From the NCBI RefSeq assembly GCF_035918095.1, contig NZ_CP109137.1, positions 6,388,001 through 6,452,000 of the forward strand: DNA of 64,000 bases. Direction: 5' to 3'. Origin of the DNA: Streptomyces sp. NBC_01750 (GTDB taxonomy: Bacteria; Actinomycetota; Actinomycetes; Streptomycetales; Streptomycetaceae). Within the stretch, counting starts at the first letter, position 1. The number at the start of each line of letters is the position of its first letter. Below, piece by piece: positions 1 through 7,966 of the stretch. Below the pieces are notes generated by a model, which was given only the letters and a program-made list of their open reading frames with translations, was not told the origin of the DNA and did not search any database. A program made the position numbers and the translations under genes.

Positions 1-267
1 CAGAACTCCCAGGACTCCCGGTACCACATGGAGGATGCGAACGGCGGCTTCGTCCCGGTCGACAAGGTCGTCGGGCGCGCTGTCGTGGTCGCCTGGCCGG
101 TCAACCGCTGGGCCGTGCTGTCGGTGCCGGACACCTTCGACCAGTCCGGAATCAACGCGGCTGCGGCCGTGCTGCCCGCGGCTCCCGCGGCGATGGGCCT
201 CGCGGGCGCGCTGCCGATCGTGATCCGGCGCAGGGGGAGGCTGACCGGCGGGCGTACCGCCGGGTAG
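1..267 (+). CDS. lepB: Type I signal peptidase, 3' end only (partial)
   Basis: The frame is open from the first base and ends in TAG, so only the last 88 codons are present. The fragment holds the SPase I conserved box near its start (NSQDSRYHM, then GGFVPVDKVVGRA) and a C-terminal hydrophobic stretch (AAMGLAGALPIVI) followed by an Arg-rich tail, as expected for an actinobacterial signal peptidase anchored at both ends. The enzyme removes signal peptides from Sec and Tat substrates outside the membrane. It lies 83 bp before a second signal peptidase. Streptomycetes are known to carry a four-gene sip cluster, so this is probably the third member (sipY-like). The catalytic Ser and Lys lie off the left edge. 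Confidence 0.9.
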   Translation, partial: QNSQDSRYHMEDANGGFVPVDKVVGRAVVVAWPVNRWAVLSVPDTFDQSGINAAAAVLPAAPAAMGLAGALPIVIRRRGRLTGGRTAG

Positions 268-350
268 GGTGCCGTCCCAGATCGCCGATCTCCGAGGATC
301 GACTCGATGGATTCTCGGGGGCCGAATCTCCGAAGTAGGGGAGCGCTGGG

Positions 351-1121
351 ATGAGCAGTTCAGGACGTACGGAAGACGGCCGCGGCCGGCTCGGCAATGC
401 GCTGTCGGGCCTGGCCGTGGCCGTCGGCTGTGTGCTCTTCCTCGGAGGATTCATCTGGGGAGCCGTGGTGTACCAGCCGTACACCGTGCCGACCGACTCG
501 ATGTCCCCGACCGTCGCGCCGGGCGACCGCGTCCTGGCGCAGCGGATAGACGGCGACCAGGTGCGGCGCGGGGACATCGTGGTCTTCCGCGACAAGCAGT
601 GGGGCGATATGCCGATGGTGAAGCGTGTCGTCGGCGTGGGTGGCGATGCGATCGCCTGCTGCGGCGACGGTGGCCGGCTGACCGTCAACGGCAAGGTAAT
701 CGAAGAACCGTATTTGCACGCCAAGGGTCCGGCCTCGAACAGCTTCACGGCGACGGTGCCCAAGGGGCAGCTGTTCCTGCTCGGCGACGAGCGTATGGGC
801 TCGCTGGACTCGCGCGTACACCTCCAGGACCCCGGACACGGGTCGGTACCGCGCTCGGCCGTCACGGCCCGACTGGACGCCATTGCCTGGCCGCTGGACG
901 GCGGCCTGCTGGAGCGGCCCCAGGGTTTCGCCGCGCTGCCGGGCGGGGTCTCGCAGCTGGGACCGGTGAAGCTGGTGGTCGGTTCGGTGGCGATCGGCGC
1001 CCTGCTGATCGTGGGCGGGGCGGCGTACGGTCCGGTCACCCGGCGGCTGTCGAAGCCGCGGCGGGGGGCCTCGGGCGCCGGGGGCAGCGGGCGGGGGAAA
1101 GCGACTGCCGGTGTCGGATGA
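351..1121 (+). CDS. lepB: Type I signal peptidase (sipZ-like)
   Basis: This 256-residue membrane-bound signal peptidase has an N-terminal transmembrane segment at about residues 20-41, the Ser box PTDSMSPT with nucleophile Ser50, the Lys box MPMVKRVVG with general base Lys91, a GDERMGSLDSR box at 145-155, and a second transmembrane helix at about 206-228. It cleaves signal peptides of exported preproteins on the outer face of the membrane. The ATG at 351 follows GGGGAGCGCTGGG, giving a good ribosome site. Its stop overlaps the Nudix start by 11 bp, so it probably heads an operon with the Nudix and DUF2469 genes, an arrangement I recall for sipZ of S. lividans. The catalytic residues look intact. 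Confidence 0.94.
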   Translation: MSSSGRTEDGRGRLGNALSGLAVAVGCVLFLGGFIWGAVVYQPYTVPTDSMSPTVAPGDRVLAQRIDGDQVRRGDIVVFRDKQWGDMPMVKRVVGVGGDAIACCGDGGRLTVNGKVIEEPYLHAKGPASNSFTATVPKGQLFLLGDERMGSLDSRVHLQDPGHGSVPRSAVTARLDAIAWPLDGGLLERPQGFAALPGGVSQLGPVKLVVGSVAIGALLIVGGAAYGPVTRRLSKPRRGASGAGGSGRGKATAGVG

Positions 1122-1599
1122 GCCGCGGAAGGTCGCACGGGTCGTTCTGCTCGACCCGCAGGACCGCATTCTGCTGATGCACGGATTCGAGCCCGGGGAC
1201 CCTGCCGACAGCTGGTGGTTCACCCCGGGCGGCGGCCTGGAGGGCGACGAGACCCGGGAGGAGGCCGCGCTGCGCGAGCTGGCTGAGGAGACCGGGGGCA
1301 CAGAGGTGCAGCTGGGGCCGGTGCTGTGGCGCCGGACCTGCTCGTTTCCGTTCGACGGACGCCGCTGGGACCAGGACGAGTGGTACTTCCTGGCGCGTAC
1401 GGCGCAGACGGCGACCGCCCCGGCAGGGCTGACGGAGCTTGAGCGGCGCAGTATCGCGGGGCTGAGGTGGTGGACCTCCGCCGAACTGTCGGCGGCGCGT
1501 GAGACGGTGTATCCGACCAAGCTCGCCGAGCTGCTGCGCACGCTGCTCGACGAGGGTCCTCCGAGCGTGCCGGTGGTCCTGGCCCCCGAAATCGTCTAG
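1111..1599 (+). CDS. NUDIX hydrolase
   Basis: The 162-residue protein carries a complete Nudix box at residues 41-63 (GGLEGDETREEAALRELAEE, then TG), matching GX5EX7REUXEEXGU, with the metal-binding glutamates in place. It should hydrolyse a nucleoside diphosphate linked to some moiety X; the substrate cannot be read from the sequence. The GTG start at 1111 overlaps the end of the signal peptidase gene by 11 bp, which implies translational coupling. The family is often labelled MutT-like, but nothing here shows 8-oxo-dGTP specificity. Confidence 0.9.
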   Translation: MSDEPRKVARVVLLDPQDRILLMHGFEPGDPADSWWFTPGGGLEGDETREEAALRELAEETGGTEVQLGPVLWRRTCSFPFDGRRWDQDEWYFLARTAQTATAPAGLTELERRSIAGLRWWTSAELSAARETVYPTKLAELLRTLLDEGPPSVPVVLAPEIV

Positions 1600-1654
1600 G
1601 GGCGCAGGGGGCGGGCGCACAATGGGGGGACGCAAGGCTGAAGGGGAACATGCC

Positions 1655-1963
1655 ATGAGCGCCGAGGATCTCGAGAAGTACGAGACCGAGATGGAGCTGA
1701 AGCTCTACCGGGAGTACCGAGATGTCGTCGGGCTGTTCAAATATGTGATCGAGACCGAGCGTCGCTTCTACCTCACCAATGACTACGAGATGCAGGTGCA
1801 CTCGGTACAGGGTGAGGTCTTCTTCGAAGTCTCGATGGCGGATGCCTGGGTCTGGGACATGTACCGACCGGCCAGGTTCGTCAAGCAGGTGCGGGTGCTC
1901 ACGTTCAAGGACGTGAATATCGAGGAGCTCAACAAGAGCGATCTCGAACTTCCGGGCAGCTGA
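1655..1963 (+). CDS. DUF2469 family protein
   Basis: A 102-residue acidic protein that begins MSAEDLEKYETEMELKLYRE and contains YVIETERRFYLTNDYEMQV, the hallmark of the actinobacterial DUF2469 family. The function is unknown. The reading frame extends upstream, but the ATG at 1655 has a close AAGGGG ribosome site and matches the usual family N terminus. It lies 55 bp after the Nudix gene in the same direction. The family is commonly found between rnhB/signal peptidase genes and a YraN gene. The last codons overlap the first unit of a 15-bp triplicated repeat. Confidence 0.88.
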   Translation: MSAEDLEKYETEMELKLYREYRDVVGLFKYVIETERRFYLTNDYEMQVHSVQGEVFFEVSMADAWVWDMYRPARFVKQVRVLTFKDVNIEELNKSDLELPGS

Positions 1964-1998
1964 TCCCCGGGCGGCTGATCCCCGGGCGGCTGATCCGG
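1954..1998 (+). repeat. Three tandem 15-bp repeats spanning a stop codon
   Basis: Units GGGCAGCTGATCCCC, GGGCGGCTGATCCCC and GGGCGGCTGATCCGG occupy 1954-1968, 1969-1983 and 1984-1998. The first unit contains the TGA stop of the DUF2469 gene, so the array looks like a recent local duplication of the gene end into the spacer. The unit length is a multiple of three, and each unit restores a TGA in the same frame. Confidence 0.85.
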
Positions 1999-2007
1999 GT
2001 GACGGGG

Positions 2008-2034
2008 TTATCCACAACGGGCGGGTTGTCCACC
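2008..2034 (+). promoter_or_regulatory. Pair of DnaA-box-like 9-mers
   Basis: TTATCCACA at 2008-2016 equals the classic DnaA box, and TTGTCCACC at 2026-2034 is one mismatch from the Streptomyces-preferred TTGTCCACA. They lie in the same orientation with start points 18 bp apart, in the short gap before the yraN-like gene. Binding is inference only. This is not an origin: there are far too few boxes and no dnaA or dnaN nearby. Confidence 0.4.
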
Positions 2035-2090
2035 AAGATTCACTCGTGAGGATCTGACGCGTCACAGTCGGTGCCGGAGGTGGTGCCGAT

Positions 2091-2453
2091 ATGAACGCGA
2101 CGGGGGCACTGGGGCGGTACGGCGAGGAGCTGGCGGCGAGGCTGCTGGCAGACGCCGGCATGACGGTGCTGGCGCGGAACTGGCGCTGCGGGCGTGCCGG
2201 TGAGATCGATATCGTCGCCAGGGACGGCGATGTGGTGGTTGTCTGCGAGGTCAAGACCCGCAGGGTGGGCGCTTTCGAGCATCCGATGGCCGCGGTCACG
2301 CCGAGGAAGGCGGAGCGGCTGAGACGGCTGGCCGAGTGCTGGCTGGAGCGGCACGGCGGGCCGCCGCCCGATGGCGTGCGTATCGATCTCGTGGGAGTGG
2401 TGCTGCCCAGGCGCGGTGCGCCGCTCGTCGAGCATGCGCGGGGAGTGGCCTGA
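2091..2453 (+). CDS. YraN family (UPF0102) putative endonuclease
   Basis: The 120-residue protein matches UPF0102. It has an N-terminal helix ([16 protein letters not shown]), then [17 protein letters not shown] and VVCEVKTRR, which form the PD-(D/E)XK-like core with Glu38, Asp40, Glu53 and Lys55. Family members are predicted Holliday-junction-resolvase-like nucleases; catalysis is not established for most. The next gene (comM-like) begins 1 bp after the TGA, suggesting coupling. The neighbouring ComM and DprA homologues suggest a DNA-processing context. Confidence 0.9.
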   Translation: MNATGALGRYGEELAARLLADAGMTVLARNWRCGRAGEIDIVARDGDVVVVCEVKTRRVGAFEHPMAAVTPRKAERLRRLAECWLERHGGPPPDGVRIDLVGVVLPRRGAPLVEHARGVA

Positions 2454-2454
2454 G

Positions 2455-4071
2455 ATGGGGTTCGCGCGGGCGTGTTCCGTGGCGCTGGTCGGAGTCGAGG
2501 GTGTGGTGGTCGAGGTCCAGGCGGACCTGGAGCCGGGCGTGGCTGCGTTCACGCTGGTGGGACTGCCGGACAAGAGCCTGGTGGAGAGCCGGGACCGGGT
2601 CAGGGCGGCGATCGTGAACTCCGGTGCGGAGTGGCCGCAGAAGAAGCTCACGGTCGGGCTCAGCCCGGCATCCGTGCCCAAGAGCGGCAGCGGTTTTGAT
2701 CTCGCCGTGGCGTGCGCCGTACTGGGGGCGGCGGAGCGCATCGACCCCAAGGACATCGCCGATCTGCTGCTGATCGGGGAGCTGGGCCTGGACGGTCGTG
2801 TGCGGCCGGTGCGTGGAGTGCTGCCGGCCGTCCTCGCCGCGGCCGAGGCCGGCTACCGGCAGGTGGTCGTCCCGGAGCAGACCGCGGGGGAGGCCTCACT
2901 GGTGCCGGGGGTGTCCGTGCTCGGTGTACGGAGCCTGCGGCAGCTCATCGCCGTACTGACCAATGAGCCGGTGCCGGATGAGGAGCCCGCTCCGGAAGGC
3001 AGTCCGGACGCCATGCTGGCCGGGCTGATGGTACCTGGCGCGGGGGTGGGAACCGGGCTGGCGATGGAGTCGGTTGACGGCCCCGACCTGGCCGATGTCG
3101 CCGGGCAGCGCAAGGCACGCACGGCGTTGGAGGTGGCCGCGGCGGGCGGTCACCATCTGCTGCTGCACGGACCTCCGGGCGCCGGCAAGACCATGCTGGC
3201 GGAGCGGCTGCCCGGGGTGCTGCCACCGCTGACCCGGCGGGAATCCCTGGAAGTCACCGCGGTGCACTCGGTGGCGGGCATTCTGCCTCCGGGCGAGCCC
3301 CTGGTACGTACGCCGCCCTACTGCGCGCCGCACCATTCGGCGACGATGCAGTCGCTCGTCGGTGGCGGTAACGGACTGCCGCGGCCCGGCGCGGTGTCGC
3401 TGGCGCACCGGGGCGTGCTGTTCCTTGACGAGACTCCCGAATTTTCGGGCAAGGCGCTGGACGCCCTTCGGCAGCCGCTCGAATCCGGGCATGTGGTGGT
3501 GGCACGGAGCGCGGGAGTGGTGCGGCTGCCCGCCAGGTTCCTGATGGTCCTCGCGGCCAATCCATGCCCCTGCGGACGGCACAGCCTGCACGGCGCCGGA
3601 TGCGAATGCCCACCGTCGGCGATCCGCCGCTACCAGGCGCGGCTGTCCGGACCGCTGCTCGACCGCGTCGATCTGCGCGTCGGAGTCGAGCCGGTCGACC
3701 GCGTCGACCTGCTGGGCCAAGGCGGCCGAGGCGAGCCGACGGCAGCCGTCGCGGCACGGGTACGGGCCGCGAGGGAGCGTGCCGCGGCCCGATTGCAGGG
3801 CACCCCGTGGAGCGTCAACTGCGAGGTACCGGGCCATGAGCTGCGTACGCGCTGGCCGGTCGCGTCCGGGGCGCTGGCCGCGGCCGAGCGGGACATGGAG
3901 CGCGGCCTGCTCACGGCCCGTGGCCTGGACAGGGTGCTCCGGGTGGCGTGGACGATCGCGGACCTCGCCGGGCGGGACCGGCCGCAGGCGTGCGACGTGG
4001 ACCTGGCCCTGGAGCTGCGTACGGGCATCTCGCGAGGCGTACCCATGGCGGCCGACGGGGGAGTGCGGTGA
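2455..4071 (+). CDS. YifB/ComM family Mg-chelatase-like AAA+ ATPase
   Basis: 538 residues. The N-terminal ComM domain opens with GFARACSVALVGVEG and contains LVGLPDKSLVESRDRVRAAI. The AAA+ core has Walker A LHGPPGAGKT (237-246) and Walker B VLFLDE (321-326), followed by a cysteine cluster NPCPCGRH...CEC (371-385), then the C-terminal Mg-chelatase region. In naturally competent bacteria ComM is a branch-migration helicase used in recombination; the role in Streptomyces is unproven. The frame is open upstream, but the ATG at 2455 gives the normal N terminus. The stop overlaps the dprA start as TGATG. Confidence 0.92.
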   Translation: MGFARACSVALVGVEGVVVEVQADLEPGVAAFTLVGLPDKSLVESRDRVRAAIVNSGAEWPQKKLTVGLSPASVPKSGSGFDLAVACAVLGAAERIDPKDIADLLLIGELGLDGRVRPVRGVLPAVLAAAEAGYRQVVVPEQTAGEASLVPGVSVLGVRSLRQLIAVLTNEPVPDEEPAPEGSPDAMLAGLMVPGAGVGTGLAMESVDGPDLADVAGQRKARTALEVAAAGGHHLLLHGPPGAGKTMLAERLPGVLPPLTRRESLEVTAVHSVAGILPPGEPLVRTPPYCAPHHSATMQSLVGGGNGLPRPGAVSLAHRGVLFLDETPEFSGKALDALRQPLESGHVVVARSAGVVRLPARFLMVLAANPCPCGRHSLHGAGCECPPSAIRRYQARLSGPLLDRVDLRVGVEPVDRVDLLGQGGRGEPTAAVAARVRAARERAAARLQGTPWSVNCEVPGHELRTRWPVASGALAAAERDMERGLLTARGLDRVLRVAWTIADLAGRDRPQACDVDLALELRTGISRGVPMAADGGVR

Positions 4072-5240
4072 TGCCGGGCTCGGGAGCGGGGGACGAGGAG
4101 CGGATGGCGCGAGCAGCGCTGACCCGGGTGATCGAGCCGGGCGACGAGCACGGCGGCCGGTGGCTGCGCGAGCTGGGGGCCGGGGAGCTCATGGCCAGGC
4201 TCACCTCGCCGGAACACCGGGAACCGGCACTGACCGGAGCTTCGGCACGGCGGCTGGCGGGCTACCGGATACGGGCGACGGGGGTCGAGCCCGACCGTGA
4301 TCTGGCGGCGGTCGCCGCGGTCGGTGGCCGCTTCGTCTGTCCCGGCGACCGGGAGTGGCCCACCCAGCTCGACGACCTCGGCGACGCCAGACCCATCGGG
4401 CTCTGGGTGCGAGGCCGGTCCGACCTGCGGAAATGGGCGCTGCGCTCGGTCGCTGTCGTCGGGGCCAGGGCCTGCACGCCGTACGGCGCGCACATGGCGG
4501 CATGCCTCGGCGCCGGGCTCGCCGAGCGCGGCTGGGTCGTGGTGTCGGGTGCTGCCTTCGGGATCGACGGCTCGGCGCACCGCGGCGCACTGGCCGCGGG
4601 CGGGGCCACCGTCGCCGTGCTCGCCTGCGGGGTCGATGTCGTCTATCCGCGCGGCCATGCCGAGTTGATCGGGCGCATCGCGGAACAGGGTCTGGTCATT
4701 GGGGAGTTGGCGCCGGGCGATCACCCCACACCCAGCAGGTTCATCCTCCGGAACCGGGTGATCGCCGCGCTCACCAGGGGCACCGTCGTCGTCGAGGCCG
4801 AGTACCGCAGCGGTTCGCTGGCCACCGCGCGAAGCGCGCAGAAGCTGGGCCGCTTCACGATGGGGGTCCCGGGACCCGCCACCAGCGGGCTCTCGGCCGG
4901 CGTGCATGCGCTGCTGCGCGGCGAGGGCGTGCTGGTCACCGATGCCGCCGAAGTGGCGGAGCTGGTGGGCGACATCGGAGACCTCGCTCCCGACCGCCGG
5001 GGACCCGTGCTTCCCAGGGATCTTCTGGATCCCCTGAGTGCACGGGTTCTTGAAGCGCTGCCTGCCCGTGGCGCGGTCGCCGGAGCGCAGGTGGCCCGTG
5101 GTGCGGGGACGACGGTGGACGAGGCGCTCGGCAGGCTGTACGAACTGCACTCACTGGGTTTTGTCGAACGGCACGGCGACAGCTGGCAGTTGACGCAGAG
5201 CGCGATCCGCGGCTCGAACGCGCGGCGAGGCGGTACTTGA
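4071..5240 (+). CDS. dprA: DNA-processing protein DprA
   Basis: 389 residues. The DprA Rossmann-like domain includes VAVVGARACTPYG (128-139), SGAAFGIDGSAHRGAL (159-174), a VYPRGH motif and PSRFILRNRVIA (221-232), then EAEYRSGSLATA. The C-terminal part (about 325-380) looks like the winged-helix domain seen in many DprA proteins. DprA loads RecA on incoming single-stranded DNA in transformable species; in actinomycetes the role is unclear. The ATG at 4071 overlaps the comM-like stop by one base; an in-frame GTG lies directly before it at 4068. Confidence 0.93.
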   Translation: MPGSGAGDEERMARAALTRVIEPGDEHGGRWLRELGAGELMARLTSPEHREPALTGASARRLAGYRIRATGVEPDRDLAAVAAVGGRFVCPGDREWPTQLDDLGDARPIGLWVRGRSDLRKWALRSVAVVGARACTPYGAHMAACLGAGLAERGWVVVSGAAFGIDGSAHRGALAAGGATVAVLACGVDVVYPRGHAELIGRIAEQGLVIGELAPGDHPTPSRFILRNRVIAALTRGTVVVEAEYRSGSLATARSAQKLGRFTMGVPGPATSGLSAGVHALLRGEGVLVTDAAEVAELVGDIGDLAPDRRGPVLPRDLLDPLSARVLEALPARGAVAGAQVARGAGTTVDEALGRLYELHSLGFVERHGDSWQLTQSAIRGSNARRGGT

Positions 5241-5480
5241 CCTGGAGCATTCGGGTGAAAAGGTGTTGCCGATGACCTTTGGAGCCCCGTCGATGGCACC
5301 TGAGGGACCGACGCGCGCGGTGTCGGCCCCGGTTCGAAGGTGTGGCCGACGGCAGATACCCGCACAGGTTCGTTCCCCCGTCCTTCGCCCACCGCGACAC
5401 CGCAGTCACGCTACGCTCACCAGAATTCCGGCCCAGACGCTCGTCCCTCCCCATCACAGCAGAACGGCTCAAGGCAACGC

Positions 5481-6317
5481 ATGCCCCAGCACACCTCCGG
5501 GTCTGACCGCGCGGCAGTGCCACCCGCTGCCCGAGGCACCGTGCGGCCCCCCGCTCCCTCGTCGCTCGAGGAGCTGTGGCGGTCGTACAAGGCCACGGGT
5601 GACGAGCGGCTGCGGGAGCAGTTGATCCTGCACTACTCGCCACTGGTGAAGTACGTCGCGGGCCGGGTGAGCGTGGGGCTGCCGTCCAATGTTGAACAAG
5701 CGGACTTCGTCTCCTCCGGAGTATTCGGACTCATCGACGCCATCGAGAAGTTCGATATCGACCGGTCGATCAAGTTCGAGACGTACGCGATCACCCGCAT
5801 CCGCGGCGCGATGATCGACGAACTCCGTGCCCTGGACTGGATCCCGCGCTCCGTCCGGCAGAAGGCCCGGGCCGTGGAGCGCGCTTATGCCACGCTCGAG
5901 GCGCAGCTGAGGCGTACGCCCTCCGAGTGTGAGGTCGCCACCGAGATGGGCATCGCCGTCGAGGAACTGCATGCGGTTTTCAGCCAGTTGTCGCTGGCGA
6001 ACGTGGTCGCGCTGGAGGAGCTGCTGCATGTCGGCGGTGAAGGCGGCGACCGGCTCAGCCTGATGGACACCCTTGAGGACACCGCCGCCGACAACCCGGT
6101 GGAGGTGGCCGAGGACCGGGAACTGCGGCGGCTGCTCGCCCGCGCCATCAACACCCTGCCGGAGCGCGAAAAGACCGTCGTCACTCTCTACTACTACGAG
6201 GGCCTCACCCTCGCCGAGATCGGCAATGTCCTCGGCGTCACGGAGAGCAGGGTCAGCCAGATCCACACAAAGTCGGTTCTGCAACTCCGCGCGAAGCTGG
6301 CCGACGTCGGGCGCTGA
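5481..6317 (+). CDS. whiG: Sporulation RNA polymerase sigma factor WhiG
   Basis: 278 residues, the expected length, beginning [20 protein letters not shown]. Sigma region 2 spans about 45-115 ([33 protein letters not shown]) and region 4 lies near the C terminus ([20 protein letters not shown]). WhiG is a FliA-type sigma factor that commits aerial hyphae to sporulation by driving whiH and whiI. In S. coelicolor BldD is known to repress whiG and the RsiG-c-di-GMP complex to sequester the protein; neither site is provable here. The frame is open upstream, but the ATG at 5481 gives the canonical N terminus. About 240 bp separates it from dprA, leaving room for its own promoter. Confidence 0.97.
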   Translation: MPQHTSGSDRAAVPPAARGTVRPPAPSSLEELWRSYKATGDERLREQLILHYSPLVKYVAGRVSVGLPSNVEQADFVSSGVFGLIDAIEKFDIDRSIKFETYAITRIRGAMIDELRALDWIPRSVRQKARAVERAYATLEAQLRRTPSECEVATEMGIAVEELHAVFSQLSLANVVALEELLHVGGEGGDRLSLMDTLEDTAADNPVEVAEDRELRRLLARAINTLPEREKTVVTLYYYEGLTLAEIGNVLGVTESRVSQIHTKSVLQLRAKLADVGR

Positions 6318-7636
6318 CGCCGAATCCTCCTGCCGCGTCCCCGGACATCCGTAGAGTGGAGACGTGCCCAGGATTCGAGCGGCCTCCGTGGCCGAGCACC
6401 GGACGATGCAGCGAGGCGCCCTGCTGGATGCCGCGCGCTCCCTTCTGTCCGAAGGCGGTACGGAGGCATTGACCTTCCCCGCCCTCGCCGAGCGCACGGG
6501 CTTGGCCAGGTCCTCCGTCTACGAGTACTTCCGCTCGCGCGCCGCGGTCGTCGAAGAGCTCTGCGCGGTCGACTTCCCCGTCTGGGCGGCGGAGGTCGAG
6601 GCCGCGATGGAGCGGGCGGACACGGCCGCGGGCAAGGTCGAGGCGTATGTACGCCAGCAGCTGGAGCTCGTCGGGGACCGCCGCCACCGGGCTGTCGTCG
6701 CGATCTCCGCCGGCGAACTGGACGCCGGGGCACGGGAGAAGATCCGTGCCGCGCACGGCGGGCTGATCGCCATGATCGTCGAGGCGCTGGGAGAGCTGGG
6801 CCAAGACCGGCCCCGGCTGGCGGCGATGCTGCTGCAGGGCGTCGTGGACGCCGCGGTCCGCCGTATCGAGCTCGGCTCGGCGGAGGACCCGGCGGAGATC
6901 GCCGACGCGGCGGTGTCCATGGCGCTGCGGGGCGTACGGGGCTGACCCCGTGCGGGCGCCCACTCCACAGCCCCCGATGTGACACGGCGGCGGTGAGCAG
7001 GAGCAGCACCTCATGGAGCGCGAGCCCGGTCCCCGCGACCCCAGCCCCCGCGACCGCAGGAGTCCCCACGACCGCAGGCGCGGCAAGCGCTGCCGGCGGG
7101 GCCGCTTCCACCGCCGGGATGCCGAAGACCGGGAGCAGCCGGGACGGGCCGCGGCGCAGTAGCCAGGGCGGCAGCAGCGACAGCGGATCCAGATACTCCG
7201 TGCCGCGCAGCAGACCCCAGTGCAGACAGCCCGCGGCACAGTGCGAAGGTCCCGCGGCGACCGTGGCGACCACCTGTCCGGCGCTCACCGCCGTGCCTTC
7301 CGGCAGGAGCGGACGGACCGGCTCGTACGTCGTGCGCAGCGGCGGCCCACCCGTACCGGTGAGGACGATGGAGAGCACTCCGCGGCCCGCGACCAGGCCC
7401 GCGAACGAGACCCGGCCTGGTGCCGCGGCCCGTACCGGGGTGCCCGGCGGAGCGGCCAGATCAACTCCGCGGTGCCCCGGCCCGTACGCGGATGCCGGCG
7501 GCTCCCAGCTCCGTACGACCGAGGGGCGAGGCGGTCCCACCGGCCAGCCGCGGTCGCGGTCGGCGGCCGGGGCCGCGCCCGCGCCCGCGATGAGCAGGGC
7601 CGAGGCGAGCACCGCGACGAGCGGTCTGCGATTCAT
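6194..7636 (-). CDS. M23 family metallopeptidase; frame abnormally open past its expected end
   Basis: From ATG 7636 ([20 protein letters not shown], a signal peptide) the protein has a LytM/M23 domain: [15 protein letters not shown] holds the first zinc ligands (HxxxD), followed by GRVSFAG and GCLHWGL near residue 130, where HxH is represented as CxH. M23 enzymes cut peptidoglycan cross-links outside the cell. Recognisable protein ends near 6980, after a hydrophobic stretch ([12 protein letters not shown]). Beyond that the frame stays open, antisense to the whole tetR gene, until 6194, and encodes Arg/Pro-rich sequence typical of a shadow frame. A frameshift or lost stop near 6950-7000 is likely. 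The start is also ambiguous because of upstream in-frame repeats. Confidence 0.6.
   Translation of the reverse strand: MNRRPLVAVLASALLIAGAGAAPAADRDRGWPVGPPRPSVVRSWEPPASAYGPGHRGVDLAAPPGTPVRAAAPGRVSFAGLVAGRGVLSIVLTGTGGPPLRTTYEPVRPLLPEGTAVSAGQVVATVAAGPSHCAAGCLHWGLLRGTEYLDPLSLLPPWLLRRGPSRLLPVFGIPAVEAAPPAALAAPAVVGTPAVAGAGVAGTGLALHEVLLLLTAAVSHRGLWSGRPHGVSPVRPAAPWTPPRRRSPPGPPPSRARYGGPRRPRRPAAASPPAGAGLGPALPAPRRSWRSARRARHGSSPVPRRPVRRRRSRRQPGGGGPRRAPAAGVHTPRPCPRPCPPAPSRPRPPPPRRGSRPRRALRRPRRASGSTRRRRTWPSPCARRGRGRSMPPYRLRTEGSARHPAGRLAASSGARPRRPLESWARLHSTDVRGRGRRIRRQRPTSASFARSCRTDFVWIWLTLLSVTPRTLPISARVRPS
6364..6945 (+). CDS. TetR family transcriptional regulator
   Basis: 193 residues from a GTG start. 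The N-terminal helix-turn-helix region is [16 protein letters not shown], then [20 protein letters not shown] (about residues 20-62). The remaining 130 residues are the helical ligand-binding domain, whose ligand cannot be inferred. It starts 46 bp after whiG in the same direction and may be co-transcribed with it. Its whole length is antisense to an open frame of the reverse-strand M23 peptidase gene. The codon pattern supports the TetR frame as the coding one in this overlap. Confidence 0.88.
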   Translation: MPRIRAASVAEHRTMQRGALLDAARSLLSEGGTEALTFPALAERTGLARSSVYEYFRSRAAVVEELCAVDFPVWAAEVEAAMERADTAAGKVEAYVRQQLELVGDRRHRAVVAISAGELDAGAREKIRAAHGGLIAMIVEALGELGQDRPRLAAMLLQGVVDAAVRRIELGSAEDPAEIADAAVSMALRGVRG

Positions 7637-7706
7637 GAGGCGGTGGATGAGGCGGTCCATGAGGCGGTGAATGAAGTGGTCCATGACGCGGTCCTTGACG
7701 CGGTAC
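7635..7706 (-). repeat. Six tandem 12-bp repeats covering the M23 gene start
   Basis: On the plus strand six units related to ATGAGGCGGTCC run 7635-7646, 7647-7658, 7659-7670, 7671-7682, 7683-7694 and 7695-7706. Read on the coding (minus) strand each unit adds four codons, and several supply an in-frame ATG ([12 protein letters not shown]). The unit is a multiple of three, so copy-number change would keep frame while moving the possible start codons. Confidence 0.85.
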
Positions 7707-7966
7707 ATGGCACAGACCGTCCCGCGGAACACCGCCACCGCGCTGATCATGGTCCGAATCTGTGGAGTACTGACGGGTTGTGGACAGCGCCGTCACCCGG
7801 CACCGCGCGGGTCCCGTACACTTCTCATGGCGATCCGGGTCACCGGGTCGACTTCGCACGCCCCGCCACCACACCTTCTTCAGGTCGGTGGCCGCGCTCC
7901 TCGGTCCCTTGTGGCACGGCGCGTCGGGGCGTCAGGACATAACCGAGAATCCAAGGAGATACGGCC

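Noticed and set aside
2008..2034. DnaA-box pair as a replication origin
   Set aside because: Streptomyces oriC has many boxes next to dnaA/dnaN. Two boxes without those genes cannot be an origin.
5322..5350. GGTTCGAA flanked by GTCGGCC/GGCCGAC upstream of whiG, resembling a tRNA T-arm
   Set aside because: No acceptor stem, D-arm or anticodon arm can be folded around it, so it is not a tRNA gene. The inverted repeat might still be a leader or terminator hairpin.
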